Notes under the pieces: model-generated
Told to the model about the DNA's origin: nothing
What the model saw: only the letters and a program-made list of their open reading frames with translations
The model's database searches: none
Part shown: one piece after another, positions 36,443 to 44,891 of the stretch
Layout: each line of letters begins with the position of its first letter
Position numbering within the stretch: position 1 is the first letter of the stretch
NCBI GenBank assembly: GCA_000720845.1
Contig: JODU01000012.1
Span: 310,001 to 374,000 of the forward strand
DNA: 64,000 bases
DNA from: Kitasatospora aureofaciens
Lineage (GTDB): Bacteria; Actinomycetota; Actinomycetes; Streptomycetales; Streptomycetaceae
Reading direction: 5' to 3'
Program-made: the position numbers and the translations under genes

Positions 36443-37969
36443 TTATTCCCCGTGTGCCTTCTGCGAAGCCTCGGCGGGCGCCTTCTCGGCCGGGGCCTGC
36501 TTCCAGTCCGGGTGCCCGGGCATCGGTGGGGTCTTCTCTCCGTACAGCCAGGCCTGGAAGAAGCCGCCCAGGTCGCGGCCGGAGATCTCGGAGGCGAGCC
36601 GGACGAAGTCGGCGGTCGTCGCCGTGCCGTCCTGGTTGCGGGCGACCCAGGCGCGCTCGAGTCCTTCGAAGGCGGTGCGGCCGATCTCCTGGCGCAGGGC
36701 GTAGAGCACCAGCGCGGCGCCGTCGTACACGTTGGAGCGGAAGATCCCGGTCTTGCTGCCGTTCTTCGGCGGCCTGGGGGCGGCGGGCGGCCCGCCCGCG
36801 GTGCGCCAGCGGTCGGAGGCCCCGTAGGCGGCCTTCATGCGCGCCGCGACGGTCTTGTCCGCGGTCTCCTCCGCGTAGAGCGCCTCGTACCAGGTGGCGT
36901 GCCCCTCGTTGAGCCACAGGTCGGACCAGGTGCCCGGGCTGACGCTGTTGCCGAACCACTGGTGGGCCAGCTCGTGCACCATGATCGACTCGACGTACCA
37001 CTTGGGGTAGGCGGGCTCGGTGAACAGCTCCCGCTCGAAGAGGGAGAGCGTCTGGGTCTCGAGTTCGTAGCCGGTGGTGGCGTCGGCCATGAGCAGGCCG
37101 TACGTCTCGAAGGGGTAGCGCCCGACCTTCTGCTCCATCCATTCGATCTGGCCGGGGGTCTTCTCCAGCCAGGGTTCGAGCGCCGCGCGGTGCTTGGTGG
37201 GCACGACGTCCCGGACGGGCAGTCCGTGCGGACCGGCGCGGTGCAGCACCGTGGAGCGGCCGATGGACACCTGGGCCAGCTCGGTGGCCATCGGGTGCCC
37301 GCTGCGGTAGGTCCAGGTGGTCGTGCCGCCGGTGCGGTCCACGCGGGCCGGCAGGCCGTTCGCGACGGCCGTGAGCCCGTCGGGGGCGGTGACGCGGAAC
37401 GTGAACAGCGCCTTGTCGGAGGGGTGGTCGTTGCAGGGGAACACCAGGTGGGCGACGTCCGCCTGGTTGGCCATCGCCAGGCCGTCGGCGGTGCGCACCC
37501 AGCCGCCCTGGCGGTCCTCGCGATACACGGGGTCGCTGCTGTGCCGCACGGTGATCCGTGTCCGGTCGCCCTCGTCGAGCGCGTCCTCGGGCGTCACGAC
37601 GAGGTCCTCACCGGCGGTGGCGAAGGCGGCCGGCTCGCCGTCGACCTCGACGGAGTCGACCTTCCCGTGGGCGAAGTCCAGGTTGAGCCGGTCCAGGTCG
37701 GCGGTGGTCCGGGCGTCGATGGTGGTGACGGCCTTCAGGGGCTTGCTGTTGTCGCCGGAGTAGGTGAAGGAGAGGTCGTACGCCGTCACGTCGTAACCGG
37801 GGTTGCCCAGCTGCGGGAAGAGGCGGTCGCCGACACCCAGCGGGGTCGGCGGGGCGCTCGCGGCGACCAGGCAGACGGAGACGGCGGAGGCGAGCAGCGC
37901 CGCGGCCCTGAGCCGGCGCCGGGAGCGTGCGCGGGGTCGCGGAGTCGGGGGGTGAGGGGTGTGCAGCAT
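36443..37969 (-). CDS. Secreted M1-family zinc metallopeptidase
   Basis: Extracellular aminopeptidase-type M1 enzyme, 508 aa. An Arg-rich N-terminus followed by a hydrophobic core (residues 22-42) and an Ala-x-Ala-like site form a signal peptide. The N-terminal beta domain contains NPGYDVTAYDLSFTYSGD. The active site is HELAHQWFG (zinc His pair and Glu, near 325) with the third ligand in WLNEGHATWYE (near 345). The usual GxMEN exopeptidase motif is replaced by a sequence reading ADATTGYELETQTL, common in this actinobacterial subgroup. ATG at 37969 with GAGGG touching the start. Upstream of hflX, downstream of the 26-bp repeat block. Confidence 0.93.
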   Translation of the reverse strand: MLHTPHPPTPRPRARSRRRLRAAALLASAVSVCLVAASAPPTPLGVGDRLFPQLGNPGYDVTAYDLSFTYSGDNSKPLKAVTTIDARTTADLDRLNLDFAHGKVDSVEVDGEPAAFATAGEDLVVTPEDALDEGDRTRITVRHSSDPVYREDRQGGWVRTADGLAMANQADVAHLVFPCNDHPSDKALFTFRVTAPDGLTAVANGLPARVDRTGGTTTWTYRSGHPMATELAQVSIGRSTVLHRAGPHGLPVRDVVPTKHRAALEPWLEKTPGQIEWMEQKVGRYPFETYGLLMADATTGYELETQTLSLFERELFTEPAYPKWYVESIMVHELAHQWFGNSVSPGTWSDLWLNEGHATWYEALYAEETADKTVAARMKAAYGASDRWRTAGGPPAAPRPPKNGSKTGIFRSNVYDGAALVLYALRQEIGRTAFEGLERAWVARNQDGTATTADFVRLASEISGRDLGGFFQAWLYGEKTPPMPGHPDWKQAPAEKAPAEASQKAHGE

Positions 37970-38039
37970 CCCTCACGGCTATCAGCGCGCGCCCGCCCCG
38001 CGGCGACGGCGCGCGCCCGGGGCACCCGAACGGGTACCC

Positions 38040-38137
38040 GCGCGGCGTGCCGGTTCAGGCGGGCCGCGCGGCGTGCCGGTTCAGGCGGGCCGCGCGGTGT
38101 GCCGGCTCAGGCGGGCCGCGCGGTGTGCCGCTTCAGA
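38040..38137. repeat. 26-bp tandem repeat, about 3.8 copies
   Basis: The unit begins GCGCGGCGTGCCGGTTCAGG and ends CGGGCC. Copies 1 and 2 (38040-38065, 38066-38091) are identical; copy 3 (38092-38117) differs at two positions, and copy 4 (38118-38137) is partial. It fills the gap between rshA-like and M1 peptidase genes. Confidence 0.92.
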
Positions 38138-38159
38138 GGCCGGAGGCAGGCGCCGGAGG

Positions 38160-40337
38160 TCAGGCGCCGGTCGGCTGCGGCTGGGCCCGGCTGACGTCGT
38201 ACACGCCGGCCACGTCGCGCATGGCCCGCATGAGGGCGGGCAGCCGGGCGGCGTCCGGGAGCACCACGGTGTAGCTGTGCCGGACCCGCTGCTGGTCGGG
38301 GGGCTCGACGGTCGCGGAGACGATCTCGGCGCCTTCGAGGGCCATGGCCTCGGTGAGGTCGGCCAGGAGGTGCGGGCGGCCGAACGATTCGGCGAGGAGC
38401 GTCACCCGGCATCCGGTGCTCTCGCCCCAGCGCACCCCGACCTCCGCGCGCCCGGCGCTCTTCATGCGCGCCACCACCGGGCACTGGGCGCGGTGCACGG
38501 TCACCACTCCCCCGCGCACGGCGAAGCCGGTGATCTCGTCGGGCGGTACGGGGGTGCAGCAGCCCGCCAGCCGCACGGTGGCGCCCGGCGGGTCGACTAG
38601 GACGTCGGCGGAGGCGGGGCGGGTGGATGCGGCGCCCGCGGCCGGGCGCGGGGCGTCGGGGTGGGCGTGGGCCTCGGGTGCGACGGGGCCGCGGGCCGCT
38701 TCCTCGGCCTCGGGCGCCGGCTCCGGGTGGGCGGCGAGCCGGCGCTGGATGGCGATCCGCGCGGCGGGGGTGTGAGCGTGCTCCAGCCACTCCCTGGACG
38801 GCTCGGAGGCGGGGTCCTGCCCCATCAGGAGCTGCACGGTGTCGCCGTCCCGCAGCACCGTGCTCATGGTGGCCAGGCGGCCGTTGACCCGGGCGCCGAT
38901 GGTCGCGTGGGCGTCCTCGCCGTACTGGGCGTAGGCGGCGTCGACGCAGGTCGCGCCCTCGGGGAGGCCGAGGGTGCCGCCGTCGGGGCGGAAGACGGTG
39001 ATCTCGCGGTCCTGGGCGAGGTCCGCGCGGAGGGTGGACCAGAAGGTGTCGGGGTCGGGGGCGCCGCGCTGCCAGTCGAGCAGCCGGGACAGCCAGCCGG
39101 GCCGGGTCGGGTCGGCGCGCTCGCCGTCGCCCGCGCTCTGCTCCTCCGACGGAGGGGCGTACGGGTTGCCGAGCGCGACCACTCCGGCCTCGGCGACCTT
39201 GTGCATCTGGTGGGTGCGGATGAGGACTTCGACGACCTGACCGTCCTCCGCGCGGGCCACCGCCGTGTGCAGCGACTGGTAGAGGTTGAACTTGGGGACG
39301 GCGATGAAGTCCTTGAACTCCGAGACGACGGGCGTCATGCAGGTGTGCAGTTCACCGAGGACGGCGTAGCAGTCGGCGTCCTCCTGGACCAGCACCAGGA
39401 GGCGGCCGAAGTCCGCGCCGCGGAGCGTGCCGCGCTTGCGGGAGACCCGGTGCACGGAGACGAAGTGACGCGGGCGGATGAGTACTTCGGCCTGGATGTC
39501 GGCCTCGCGCAGCACTCCCCGCACCTCGTCGGCGACCGCGGCGAGCGGGTCGTCGGCGCGCGCGGCGTTCTCCTGGACCAGCTCCCGCGTGTGCGCGTAC
39601 TCCTCGGGGTGCATGACCGCGAAGACGAGGTCCTCCAGCTCGGACTTGAGCGCCTGGACGCCGAGCCGTTCGGCGAGCGGGATGAGGACGTCGCGGGTGA
39701 CCTTGGCGATGCGTTCCTGCTTCTCGCGGCGCATGACGCCGAGGGTGCGCATGTTGTGCAGCCGGTCGGCGAGTTTGATCGACATCACGCGGACGTCGTT
39801 GCCGGTGGCGAGGAGCATCTTGCGGAAGGTCTCGGGTTCGGCGGCGGCGCCGTAGTCGACCTTCTCCAGCTTGGTGACGCCGTCGACGAGGTAGCGGACC
39901 TCGGCGCCGAACTCCTCGCCGACCTGGTCGAGCGTCACCTCGGTGTCCTCGACGGTGTCGTGCAGGAGCGAGGCGGTCAGGGTGGTGGTCTCCGCGCCGA
40001 GTTCGGCGAGGATCAGGGTGACGGCGAGGGGGTGGGTGATGTACGGCTCGCCGCTCTTGCGCATCTGGCCGCGGTGCGAGGACTCGGCCAGGACATAGGC
40101 GCGGCGCAGCGGGTCGAGGTCGGCGTCGGGGTGGTGGGCGCGGTGGGCCTCGACGACGTGGCCGATGGCATCGGGGAGGCCCCGGCTGCGGGTGGCGGAG
40201 CCGAGCAGTGCGGCGCGGCCCAGCCGGCGCAGGTCGATCCGGGGGCGGGCCTTTCTGCGGGGCGCCTGCGCGGCGGCACCGGTGGCCGCGGGCGGCACGG
40301 GGCCCGGGCTCGCTGGATTCACGGCCTCCGCGTTCAT
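38160..40337 (-). CDS. rshA: RelA/SpoT homologue (RSH), second copy type RshA; synthetase region degraded
   Basis: (p)ppGpp-metabolising protein, 725 aa from the ATG at 40337 (GGAGGTG upstream). The N-terminal HD hydrolase looks complete: SSHRGQMRKSGEPYITHPL and SLLHDTVEDTEV near residues 95-140, and SIKLADRLHNMRTL near 195. In the synthetase region FKDFIAVPKFNLYQSLHTAV and EVLIRT are kept, but the segment normally reading DLxAxR is FGRLLVLV, and the late A-H-W motif is A-L-G. TGS (near 465), a Cys-Cys region (GCCTPVPPDE) and a C-terminal ACT domain follow. It is therefore likely a hydrolase, with synthesis doubtful. Position near dapF matches the second RSH gene of S. coelicolor. Confidence 0.93.
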   Translation of the reverse strand: MNAEAVNPASPGPVPPAATGAAAQAPRRKARPRIDLRRLGRAALLGSATRSRGLPDAIGHVVEAHRAHHPDADLDPLRRAYVLAESSHRGQMRKSGEPYITHPLAVTLILAELGAETTTLTASLLHDTVEDTEVTLDQVGEEFGAEVRYLVDGVTKLEKVDYGAAAEPETFRKMLLATGNDVRVMSIKLADRLHNMRTLGVMRREKQERIAKVTRDVLIPLAERLGVQALKSELEDLVFAVMHPEEYAHTRELVQENAARADDPLAAVADEVRGVLREADIQAEVLIRPRHFVSVHRVSRKRGTLRGADFGRLLVLVQEDADCYAVLGELHTCMTPVVSEFKDFIAVPKFNLYQSLHTAVARAEDGQVVEVLIRTHQMHKVAEAGVVALGNPYAPPSEEQSAGDGERADPTRPGWLSRLLDWQRGAPDPDTFWSTLRADLAQDREITVFRPDGGTLGLPEGATCVDAAYAQYGEDAHATIGARVNGRLATMSTVLRDGDTVQLLMGQDPASEPSREWLEHAHTPAARIAIQRRLAAHPEPAPEAEEAARGPVAPEAHAHPDAPRPAAGAASTRPASADVLVDPPGATVRLAGCCTPVPPDEITGFAVRGGVVTVHRAQCPVVARMKSAGRAEVGVRWGESTGCRVTLLAESFGRPHLLADLTEAMALEGAEIVSATVEPPDQQRVRHSYTVVLPDAARLPALMRAMRDVAGVYDVSRAQPQPTGA

Positions 40338-40583
40338 GGGCACCTCCGGCTGCGCGGACCGGCGGACGGGTGATCCCAGGGCGGACACGGCTCAGGGGAT
40401 GCTGTCGGTCCCCCGTCCGGGCCGGTGCTTGATGCTATCGAGCCCATCACGTGCGGCCGACCGCCTCTCGCCGAGCGTGAAACGGATCACCCATTCGAGC
40501 GATGGTCCGAGGGTTTACGTTTTCGCACTGAGTGTCATGGACCGGGCTGTGGTTCACCTCGGCCGGGGACACCGGGTCCTCTT

Positions 40584-41477
40584 TCAGGCGCGTACCCCCT
40601 CCAGCCAGGCGGAGTCGAACTCGCCCTCCGCGACGATCACGGCGGGCCCGGTCATCTCGATCTCGCCGTCCGGACGCTCGGTGATCACCAGGGTGCCGCC
40701 GGGCACGTCGACGGTGTACGTCGCCGGGACACCGGTGACCGCCGGATCGGCACCGTCCCGGCGCGCGGCGGCGACGGCGACGGCACACGCGCCGGTGCCG
40801 CAGGAACGGGTCTCACCGGAGCCGCGCTCGTGGACGCGCATCGCGACGTGGCCGGGGCCCCGGTCGACCACGAACTCGACGTTGACCCCGTCGGGGTAGG
40901 CGCCGGCGGGCGCGTGGGACGGCGGGGCGTACAGGTCGCCGGCGTGGGCGAGGTCGGCGACGAAGGCGACCGCGTGCGGGTTGCCCATGTTCACGTTCCG
41001 CGCGGGCCAGCTGCGCTCGCCCACGCTCACCTCGACGTCCCCCTCGGGCAGCACCGCGCGGCCCATGCCGACGGTGACGTCGCCCGCGGCGTCGCCGCCG
41101 TCGGAGGCGGACTTGGCGATGTGCACGCGCTTCACTCCCCCGCGCGTCGCGATGGCGAGGTCGCCCTCGGCGGCGTGCCCGGCACGCTGGAGGTAGCGCG
41201 CGAAGACCCGCACGCCATTGCCGCACATCTCCGCGACGGAGCCGTCGCCGTTGCGGTAGTCCATGAACCACTCCGCCTCCGCGGCCATGCCCCGGGCCTC
41301 GGGGTGCGCCGCGGACCGCACCACGTGCAGCAGTCCGTCCCCGCCGAGCCCCGCGCGGCGGTCGCACAGGGCGGCGACGGCGGCGGGAGGCAGGTCGACG
41401 GCGTTCTCCGGGTCGGGAACGATCACGAAGTCGTTCTCGGTGCCGTGACCCTTGAGGAAGACGATCCGCGTGCTCAT
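40584..41477 (-). CDS. dapF: Diaminopimelate epimerase
   Basis: Interconverts LL- and meso-diaminopimelate for lysine and peptidoglycan synthesis. 297 aa from the ATG at 41477 (MSTRIVFLKGHGTENDFVIV). The two catalytic cysteines are in EMCGNGVRVFARY (near 90) and RSCGTGACAVAVA (near 230), the acid and base of the proton-transfer mechanism. TACGAT ends exactly 6 nt before the ATG and the short GAGGA touching the start is not a proper ribosome site, so a leaderless mRNA is likely. Upstream on the strand come a membrane protein and miaA. Confidence 0.97.
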   Translation of the reverse strand: MSTRIVFLKGHGTENDFVIVPDPENAVDLPPAAVAALCDRRAGLGGDGLLHVVRSAAHPEARGMAAEAEWFMDYRNGDGSVAEMCGNGVRVFARYLQRAGHAAEGDLAIATRGGVKRVHIAKSASDGGDAAGDVTVGMGRAVLPEGDVEVSVGERSWPARNVNMGNPHAVAFVADLAHAGDLYAPPSHAPAGAYPDGVNVEFVVDRGPGHVAMRVHERGSGETRSCGTGACAVAVAAARRDGADPAVTGVPATYTVDVPGGTLVITERPDGEIEMTGPAVIVAEGEFDSAWLEGVRA

Positions 41478-41548
41478 TCCTCGATCGTACGGGGTGAGCG
41501 GGGCACGACGACGAGGGGCGGAGGACGGCCCAGGGCGCTCGGGCTTCG

Positions 41549-42049
41549 TCAGCCCCGCAGGCGGGCGACCCGCCACACGGCCAGGACGACGACCGCGGCG
41601 ACCGCCAGGGCGTACACGAGGATCGTCCGCCAGTCGGCGCGGCGGCCCGACCCGCGCTGGGGCAGGCCCGGCCAGGTGTATCCGACGCGGCGGGCGGCCA
41701 TCATGCCCCAGCCGGCCGCGCAGGAGCAGATCAGCAGGCCCAGCATCGCGATCACGGCGCCGCTGTCGCCGAAGTCGAAGGCGAGCGGGAAGGCGAACAT
41801 CAGCGAGCCGAGCGCGGCCAGGCACACGATGGGCGCGAGCTGCCAGATCCGCAGACGGCGCTGGGGACGCAGCTCGACCTCGACCTCGTCCCCGTACATC
41901 TCGTCGGGCGCGGGACCGTCGGCGGCGACGCCCTCCGGCGTCTCGTCGGGGCCGTCGGGGCTCAGGGCGCCGCCGTCCGGCTCCGGTCCGCCGGGGTCGG
42001 CGGTGCCGTGCTCGGTACTCGGTGCGGTGTCGCGAGGGCCGGCCTCCAT
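41549..42049 (-). CDS. Small integral membrane protein, unknown function
   Basis: 166 aa from the ATG at 42049, which has GGGAGGGC 8 nt upstream. The first 55 residues are acidic and Pro/Gly-rich (MEAGPRDTAPSTEH...), followed by three hydrophobic helices near 70-90, 98-115 and 145-160 (IWQLAPIVCLAALGSLMF, AVIAMLGLLICSCAAGWGMM, TILVYALAVAAVVVLAVW). I do not recognise the family. It lies between miaA and dapF on the same strand with short gaps on both sides, so it probably shares their transcript; whether it has a related role is not evident. Confidence 0.78.
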   Translation of the reverse strand: MEAGPRDTAPSTEHGTADPGGPEPDGGALSPDGPDETPEGVAADGPAPDEMYGDEVEVELRPQRRLRIWQLAPIVCLAALGSLMFAFPLAFDFGDSGAVIAMLGLLICSCAAGWGMMAARRVGYTWPGLPQRGSGRRADWRTILVYALAVAAVVVLAVWRVARLRG

Positions 42050-42156
42050 CGCCACGCGCCCTCCCAACTAGGACTCACTCGGTCGATCGAAGCTCGATGA
42101 TGGCACGCCGCCGGAGGCCCGGATGACGGCCGGGGCGTCCCGATGCCATCACGTGA

Positions 42157-43095
42157 TCAGGCTGTAACCGGTCGTTCGACCAACGACAGGGCGAGCTGCG
42201 GAAGTTCCGTGCGATCCGCCACACCCCCACTCAGCCAATGCACCCGCGGGTCGCGCCTGAACCACGAATCCTGACGGCGCGCGAAGCGCTTGGTGGCACG
42301 GACGGTCTCGGCACGCGCCTCGTCGAGCGTGCACTCGCCGGCGAGCGCCGCGAGGACCTGCTGGTAGCCGAGCGCGCGCGACGCCGTACGCCCCTCGCGC
42401 AACCCCTGCGCCTCCAGTGCCCGGACCTCGTCGACCAGACCGGCCTCCCACATCCGGTCGACGCGCAGGGCGATGCGCTCGTCCAGCTCGGGGCGGGCCA
42501 CGTCGACGCCGATCTGCACGGTGTCGTAGACGGAGTCGTGACCGGGGAGGTTGGCGGTGAAGGGCCTGCCGGTGATCTCGATCACCTCCAGGGCGCGCAC
42601 GATCCGGCGCCCGTTGCTGGGCAGGATGGCCCGCCCCGCCTCCGGGTCGGCGACGGCCAGGCGGGCGTGCAGCGCGCCCGAGCCGCGCAGTTCGAGCTCC
42701 TCCTCCAGGCGGGCCCTGATCTCGGGGTCGGTGCCGGGGAACTCCAGGTTGTCGACGGCCCCGCGGACGTAGAGTCCGGAACCGCCGACCAGGACCGGCC
42801 AGCGCCCCTGGCCGAGCAGCGCGTCGATCCGCTCCCGGGCGAGGCGCTGGTACTCGGCGACGGACGCGGTGACCGTCACGTCCCAGATGTCCAGCAGATG
42901 GTGGGGGACGCCGCCGCGTTCCTCGGGCGTCAGCTTGGCGGTGCCGATGTCCATCCCACGGTAGAGCTGCATGGAGTCGGCGTTGACGACCTCGCCGCCG
43001 AGCCGCTCGGCCAGGAAGACGCCCAGATCGGACTTTCCGGCCGCGGTGGGTCCGACTACGGCGATGACGCGGGGGGCGGGGGGTGCGCTGCTCAC
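42157..43095 (-). CDS. miaA: tRNA dimethylallyltransferase
   Basis: Transfers dimethylallyl from DMAPP to A37 of tRNAs reading UNN codons. 312 aa. The P-loop is AVVGPTAAGKSDLGV (residues 12-26), followed by VNADSMQLYRGMDIGTAK (near 38-55, substrate-binding DSxQ), GGSGLYVRG (near 103) and the tRNA-binding TKRFARRQDSWFRRDPR (near 268-284). GTG at 43095; GAGACT lies 6 nt before it, so the mRNA is probably leaderless. It works with MiaB, encoded 1.8 kb away on the same strand, which completes ms2i6A37. Confidence 0.97.
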   Translation of the reverse strand: MSSAPPAPRVIAVVGPTAAGKSDLGVFLAERLGGEVVNADSMQLYRGMDIGTAKLTPEERGGVPHHLLDIWDVTVTASVAEYQRLARERIDALLGQGRWPVLVGGSGLYVRGAVDNLEFPGTDPEIRARLEEELELRGSGALHARLAVADPEAGRAILPSNGRRIVRALEVIEITGRPFTANLPGHDSVYDTVQIGVDVARPELDERIALRVDRMWEAGLVDEVRALEAQGLREGRTASRALGYQQVLAALAGECTLDEARAETVRATKRFARRQDSWFRRDPRVHWLSGGVADRTELPQLALSLVERPVTA

Positions 43096-43277
43096 CGCAC
43101 CAGTCTCGCAAACCTCTCACCTCACCCTCGAACGAGTTACGTGACGGTCCGCGTCCGGGGTCGTTGCCCGTTGCGAGGTTCCCGCTCCCCGGACCACCGG
43201 GTTATGGCCCCGGCCACGCAAACGGACGCACCGGATGCCGCGGGATTTCGCCCGCACGAGTAACGTATGGAGTTGAT

Positions 43278-43547
43278 ATGGGCGTTTTTGCACGGCTTTT
43301 TCGGAGGTCGCAGAGCACCGAGGAGGCGTCGGGCGAGCAGGCGCGGGCCGACACCCCGGGCAGCGAGGGCGCGGCGGAGGTGAAGGCGACCGAGGCCGCG
43401 GAGACGGCCGACGCCGGCCCCCGCAACACGGCGGAGGCCGGCGGGGCCGCCGCCGAGGCCGACGACTCGGAGGGCGTGGGCATCCCCAAGCAGCAGTCCG
43501 CCGGGGAGGCCGTCGACAACGAGGCCGACAAGGGCGCCCGCACCTGA
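43278..43547 (+). CDS. Small acidic protein with an amphipathic N-terminus (89 aa)
   Basis: Unknown function. The ATG at 43278 follows GGAGTTGAT. Residues 1-12 (MGVFARLFRRSQ) are a basic amphipathic helix that could touch the membrane, and the rest is a highly acidic Ala/Glu/Gly-rich sequence with no hydrophobic core, so it is probably disordered. It has a companion of equal length (89 aa) 24 bp downstream on the same strand, which starts in a similar way with MGLLDNLKA. The two probably form an operon divergent from miaA. Confidence 0.7.
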   Translation: MGVFARLFRRSQSTEEASGEQARADTPGSEGAAEVKATEAAETADAGPRNTAEAGGAAAEADDSEGVGIPKQQSAGEAVDNEADKGART

Positions 43548-43571
43548 CTGCCCCGTGAGGGAAGGCGAACC

Positions 43572-43841
43572 ATGGGTCTCCTGGACAACTTGAAGGCCAG
43601 ACTCGAACCGGCGAAGGGCAAGGTCTCCGACCTCGCGCAGCAGCACGGCGACAAGATCGACCGCGGTCTCGACAAGATGGCGCGGACCGTCGACGAGCGG
43701 ACCAAGGGCAAGTACAGCGACCGGATCCAGACGGGCACGGGCAAGGCCAAGGACGCCATGGACCGCCTCGCTCACAAGGACGACAAGGGCAGGGACGCGG
43801 ACGGCGGCCCCCCTCCGGCGGGACCGCCCCCGGCGTCCTGA
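43572..43841 (+). CDS. MT0933-like antitoxin family protein
   Basis: 89 aa. The core MGLLDNLKARLEPAKGKVSD, then LAQQHGDKIDRGLDKMARTV and KTKGKYSDRI-type positions (here RTKGKYSDRIQTG), match the MT0933-like antitoxin family, a short Lys/Asp-rich helical protein named after the M. tuberculosis Rv0909 partner of toxin Rv0910. ATG at 43572 with GGGAAGG upstream. No Rv0910-like (SRPBCC) toxin gene is adjacent here; the only neighbour is the acidic 89-aa protein. It may act outside a toxin-antitoxin pair. A terminator follows. Confidence 0.78.
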   Translation: MGLLDNLKARLEPAKGKVSDLAQQHGDKIDRGLDKMARTVDERTKGKYSDRIQTGTGKAKDAMDRLAHKDDKGRDADGGPPPAGPPPAS

Positions 43842-43856
43842 CCTCGGTACACCGTC

Positions 43857-43900
43857 GGACGGCCCGGGACCGGAACGGTCTTCCGGCCCCCGGGCCGTCC
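43857..43900 (+). terminator. Terminator after the small-protein operon
   Basis: Outer 12-bp stem (43857-43868 with 43889-43900) and an inner 6-bp stem CCGGAA/TTCCGG. The rest of the gap to 44128 shows no gene. Confidence 0.8.
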
Positions 43901-44128
43901 GTGCAAACCCGAAGGGTGGTCCGACTCCGGGCCCCCCCGCGAAACAGCACCGGCGGACCCGGCACCGTCCCGTCCGCGAAATCCGGACGACGGATCAGGC
44001 CGCACCGCCCGCCGAGCGGCGCCGGTGGACCAGCGCGCCGTCCGTGGAGCGGGACCGGTGGATCGACTCCGGTTGCCCGCGGGACGGGGTCGGCCGCGGT
44101 CGTCCGAGGGCGCGTTGCCGCCTGGGTG

Positions 44129-44842
44129 CTACGACCAGGTGGCCGTGACGTACCCGACCCCGTAGGGCGCGTCCTCGTACAGCAGTGCGCCGGCGAGGTC
44201 CGTGCCGCGGGACGCGCCCGCGAGGACCTGCCACGGTGCCCGGCCGGAGACCTTGAGTTCGCGGGCCAGTACGACGTCCAGCGCGGCGAGTGCGGCCGCG
44301 TCCGCCGCACCCAGGGCACGGCCCGCCTCCGCGTCGAAGGGCGCCGCCCGCTCGTCGAGGTAGCCCGGCGCCTTCAGTGTGCGGCAGGCGCTTGCGTCGC
44401 CCAGCACCAGCAGCGCCGTCCGCCCGGCCCGTCCGGCGATGTCCCGGCCGAGGGCGGCGCAGCGCTCGGCGGACAGCGCGTCCCCCACACCGATGCCTTC
44501 GACGGGGACACCGGTCCAGCCGGTCCGCCCGAGCAGCCAGGCGCCCACGGCCAGCCCGTAGGGCAGCTGGGGGCCGTCCGCGTCGCCGATGTCGGCGCCC
44601 AGGTACACGTCCAAGTCGACGCCGAAGCCGCGGAAGGAGCCCCGCGCACCCTGCGGGTAGACCTCGGGCCCGGCGGAGTCCGCGGGTCCGACCACCACGA
44701 GCCGGTCCGGCCGGGACGCGGCGAGCACCCCCAGCGCGTCCGTGCACGCGGCGCGCGCGGTGTCCAGCTCGGGTGCGGCACCCGCGGCGACCTCCGGTAC
44801 GAGGAGCGGTGGGCAGGGGCAGACGGCGGCGGCGACAAGCAT
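44129..44842 (-). CDS. LigB-superfamily (class III extradiol dioxygenase-like) protein
   Basis: 237 aa from the ATG at 44842 (MLVAAAVCPCPPLLVPEVAA). The fold pattern of class III extradiol dioxygenase subunit B is present (VCPCPPLLVPE at the start, RPDRLVVVGPADSAG near 55, ALLVLGDASACRT near 150, VGYVTATWS at the C-terminus), but the iron-binding His/His/Glu set is not obvious; the N-terminal His that normally follows P-H-P is absent. A related non-dioxygenase (MEMO-like) function is possible. TACGCT lies 7 nt before the ATG, so it is probably leaderless. It follows miaB by 49 nt on the same strand. Confidence 0.72.
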   Translation of the reverse strand: MLVAAAVCPCPPLLVPEVAAGAAPELDTARAACTDALGVLAASRPDRLVVVGPADSAGPEVYPQGARGSFRGFGVDLDVYLGADIGDADGPQLPYGLAVGAWLLGRTGWTGVPVEGIGVGDALSAERCAALGRDIAGRAGRTALLVLGDASACRTLKAPGYLDERAAPFDAEAGRALGAADAAALAALDVVLARELKVSGRAPWQVLAGASRGTDLAGALLYEDAPYGVGYVTATWS

Positions 44843-44891
44843 GATCGGCAGCGTATCGCCGTGCCGCCGCCCCCTGCGGCACCCCCGGCGG

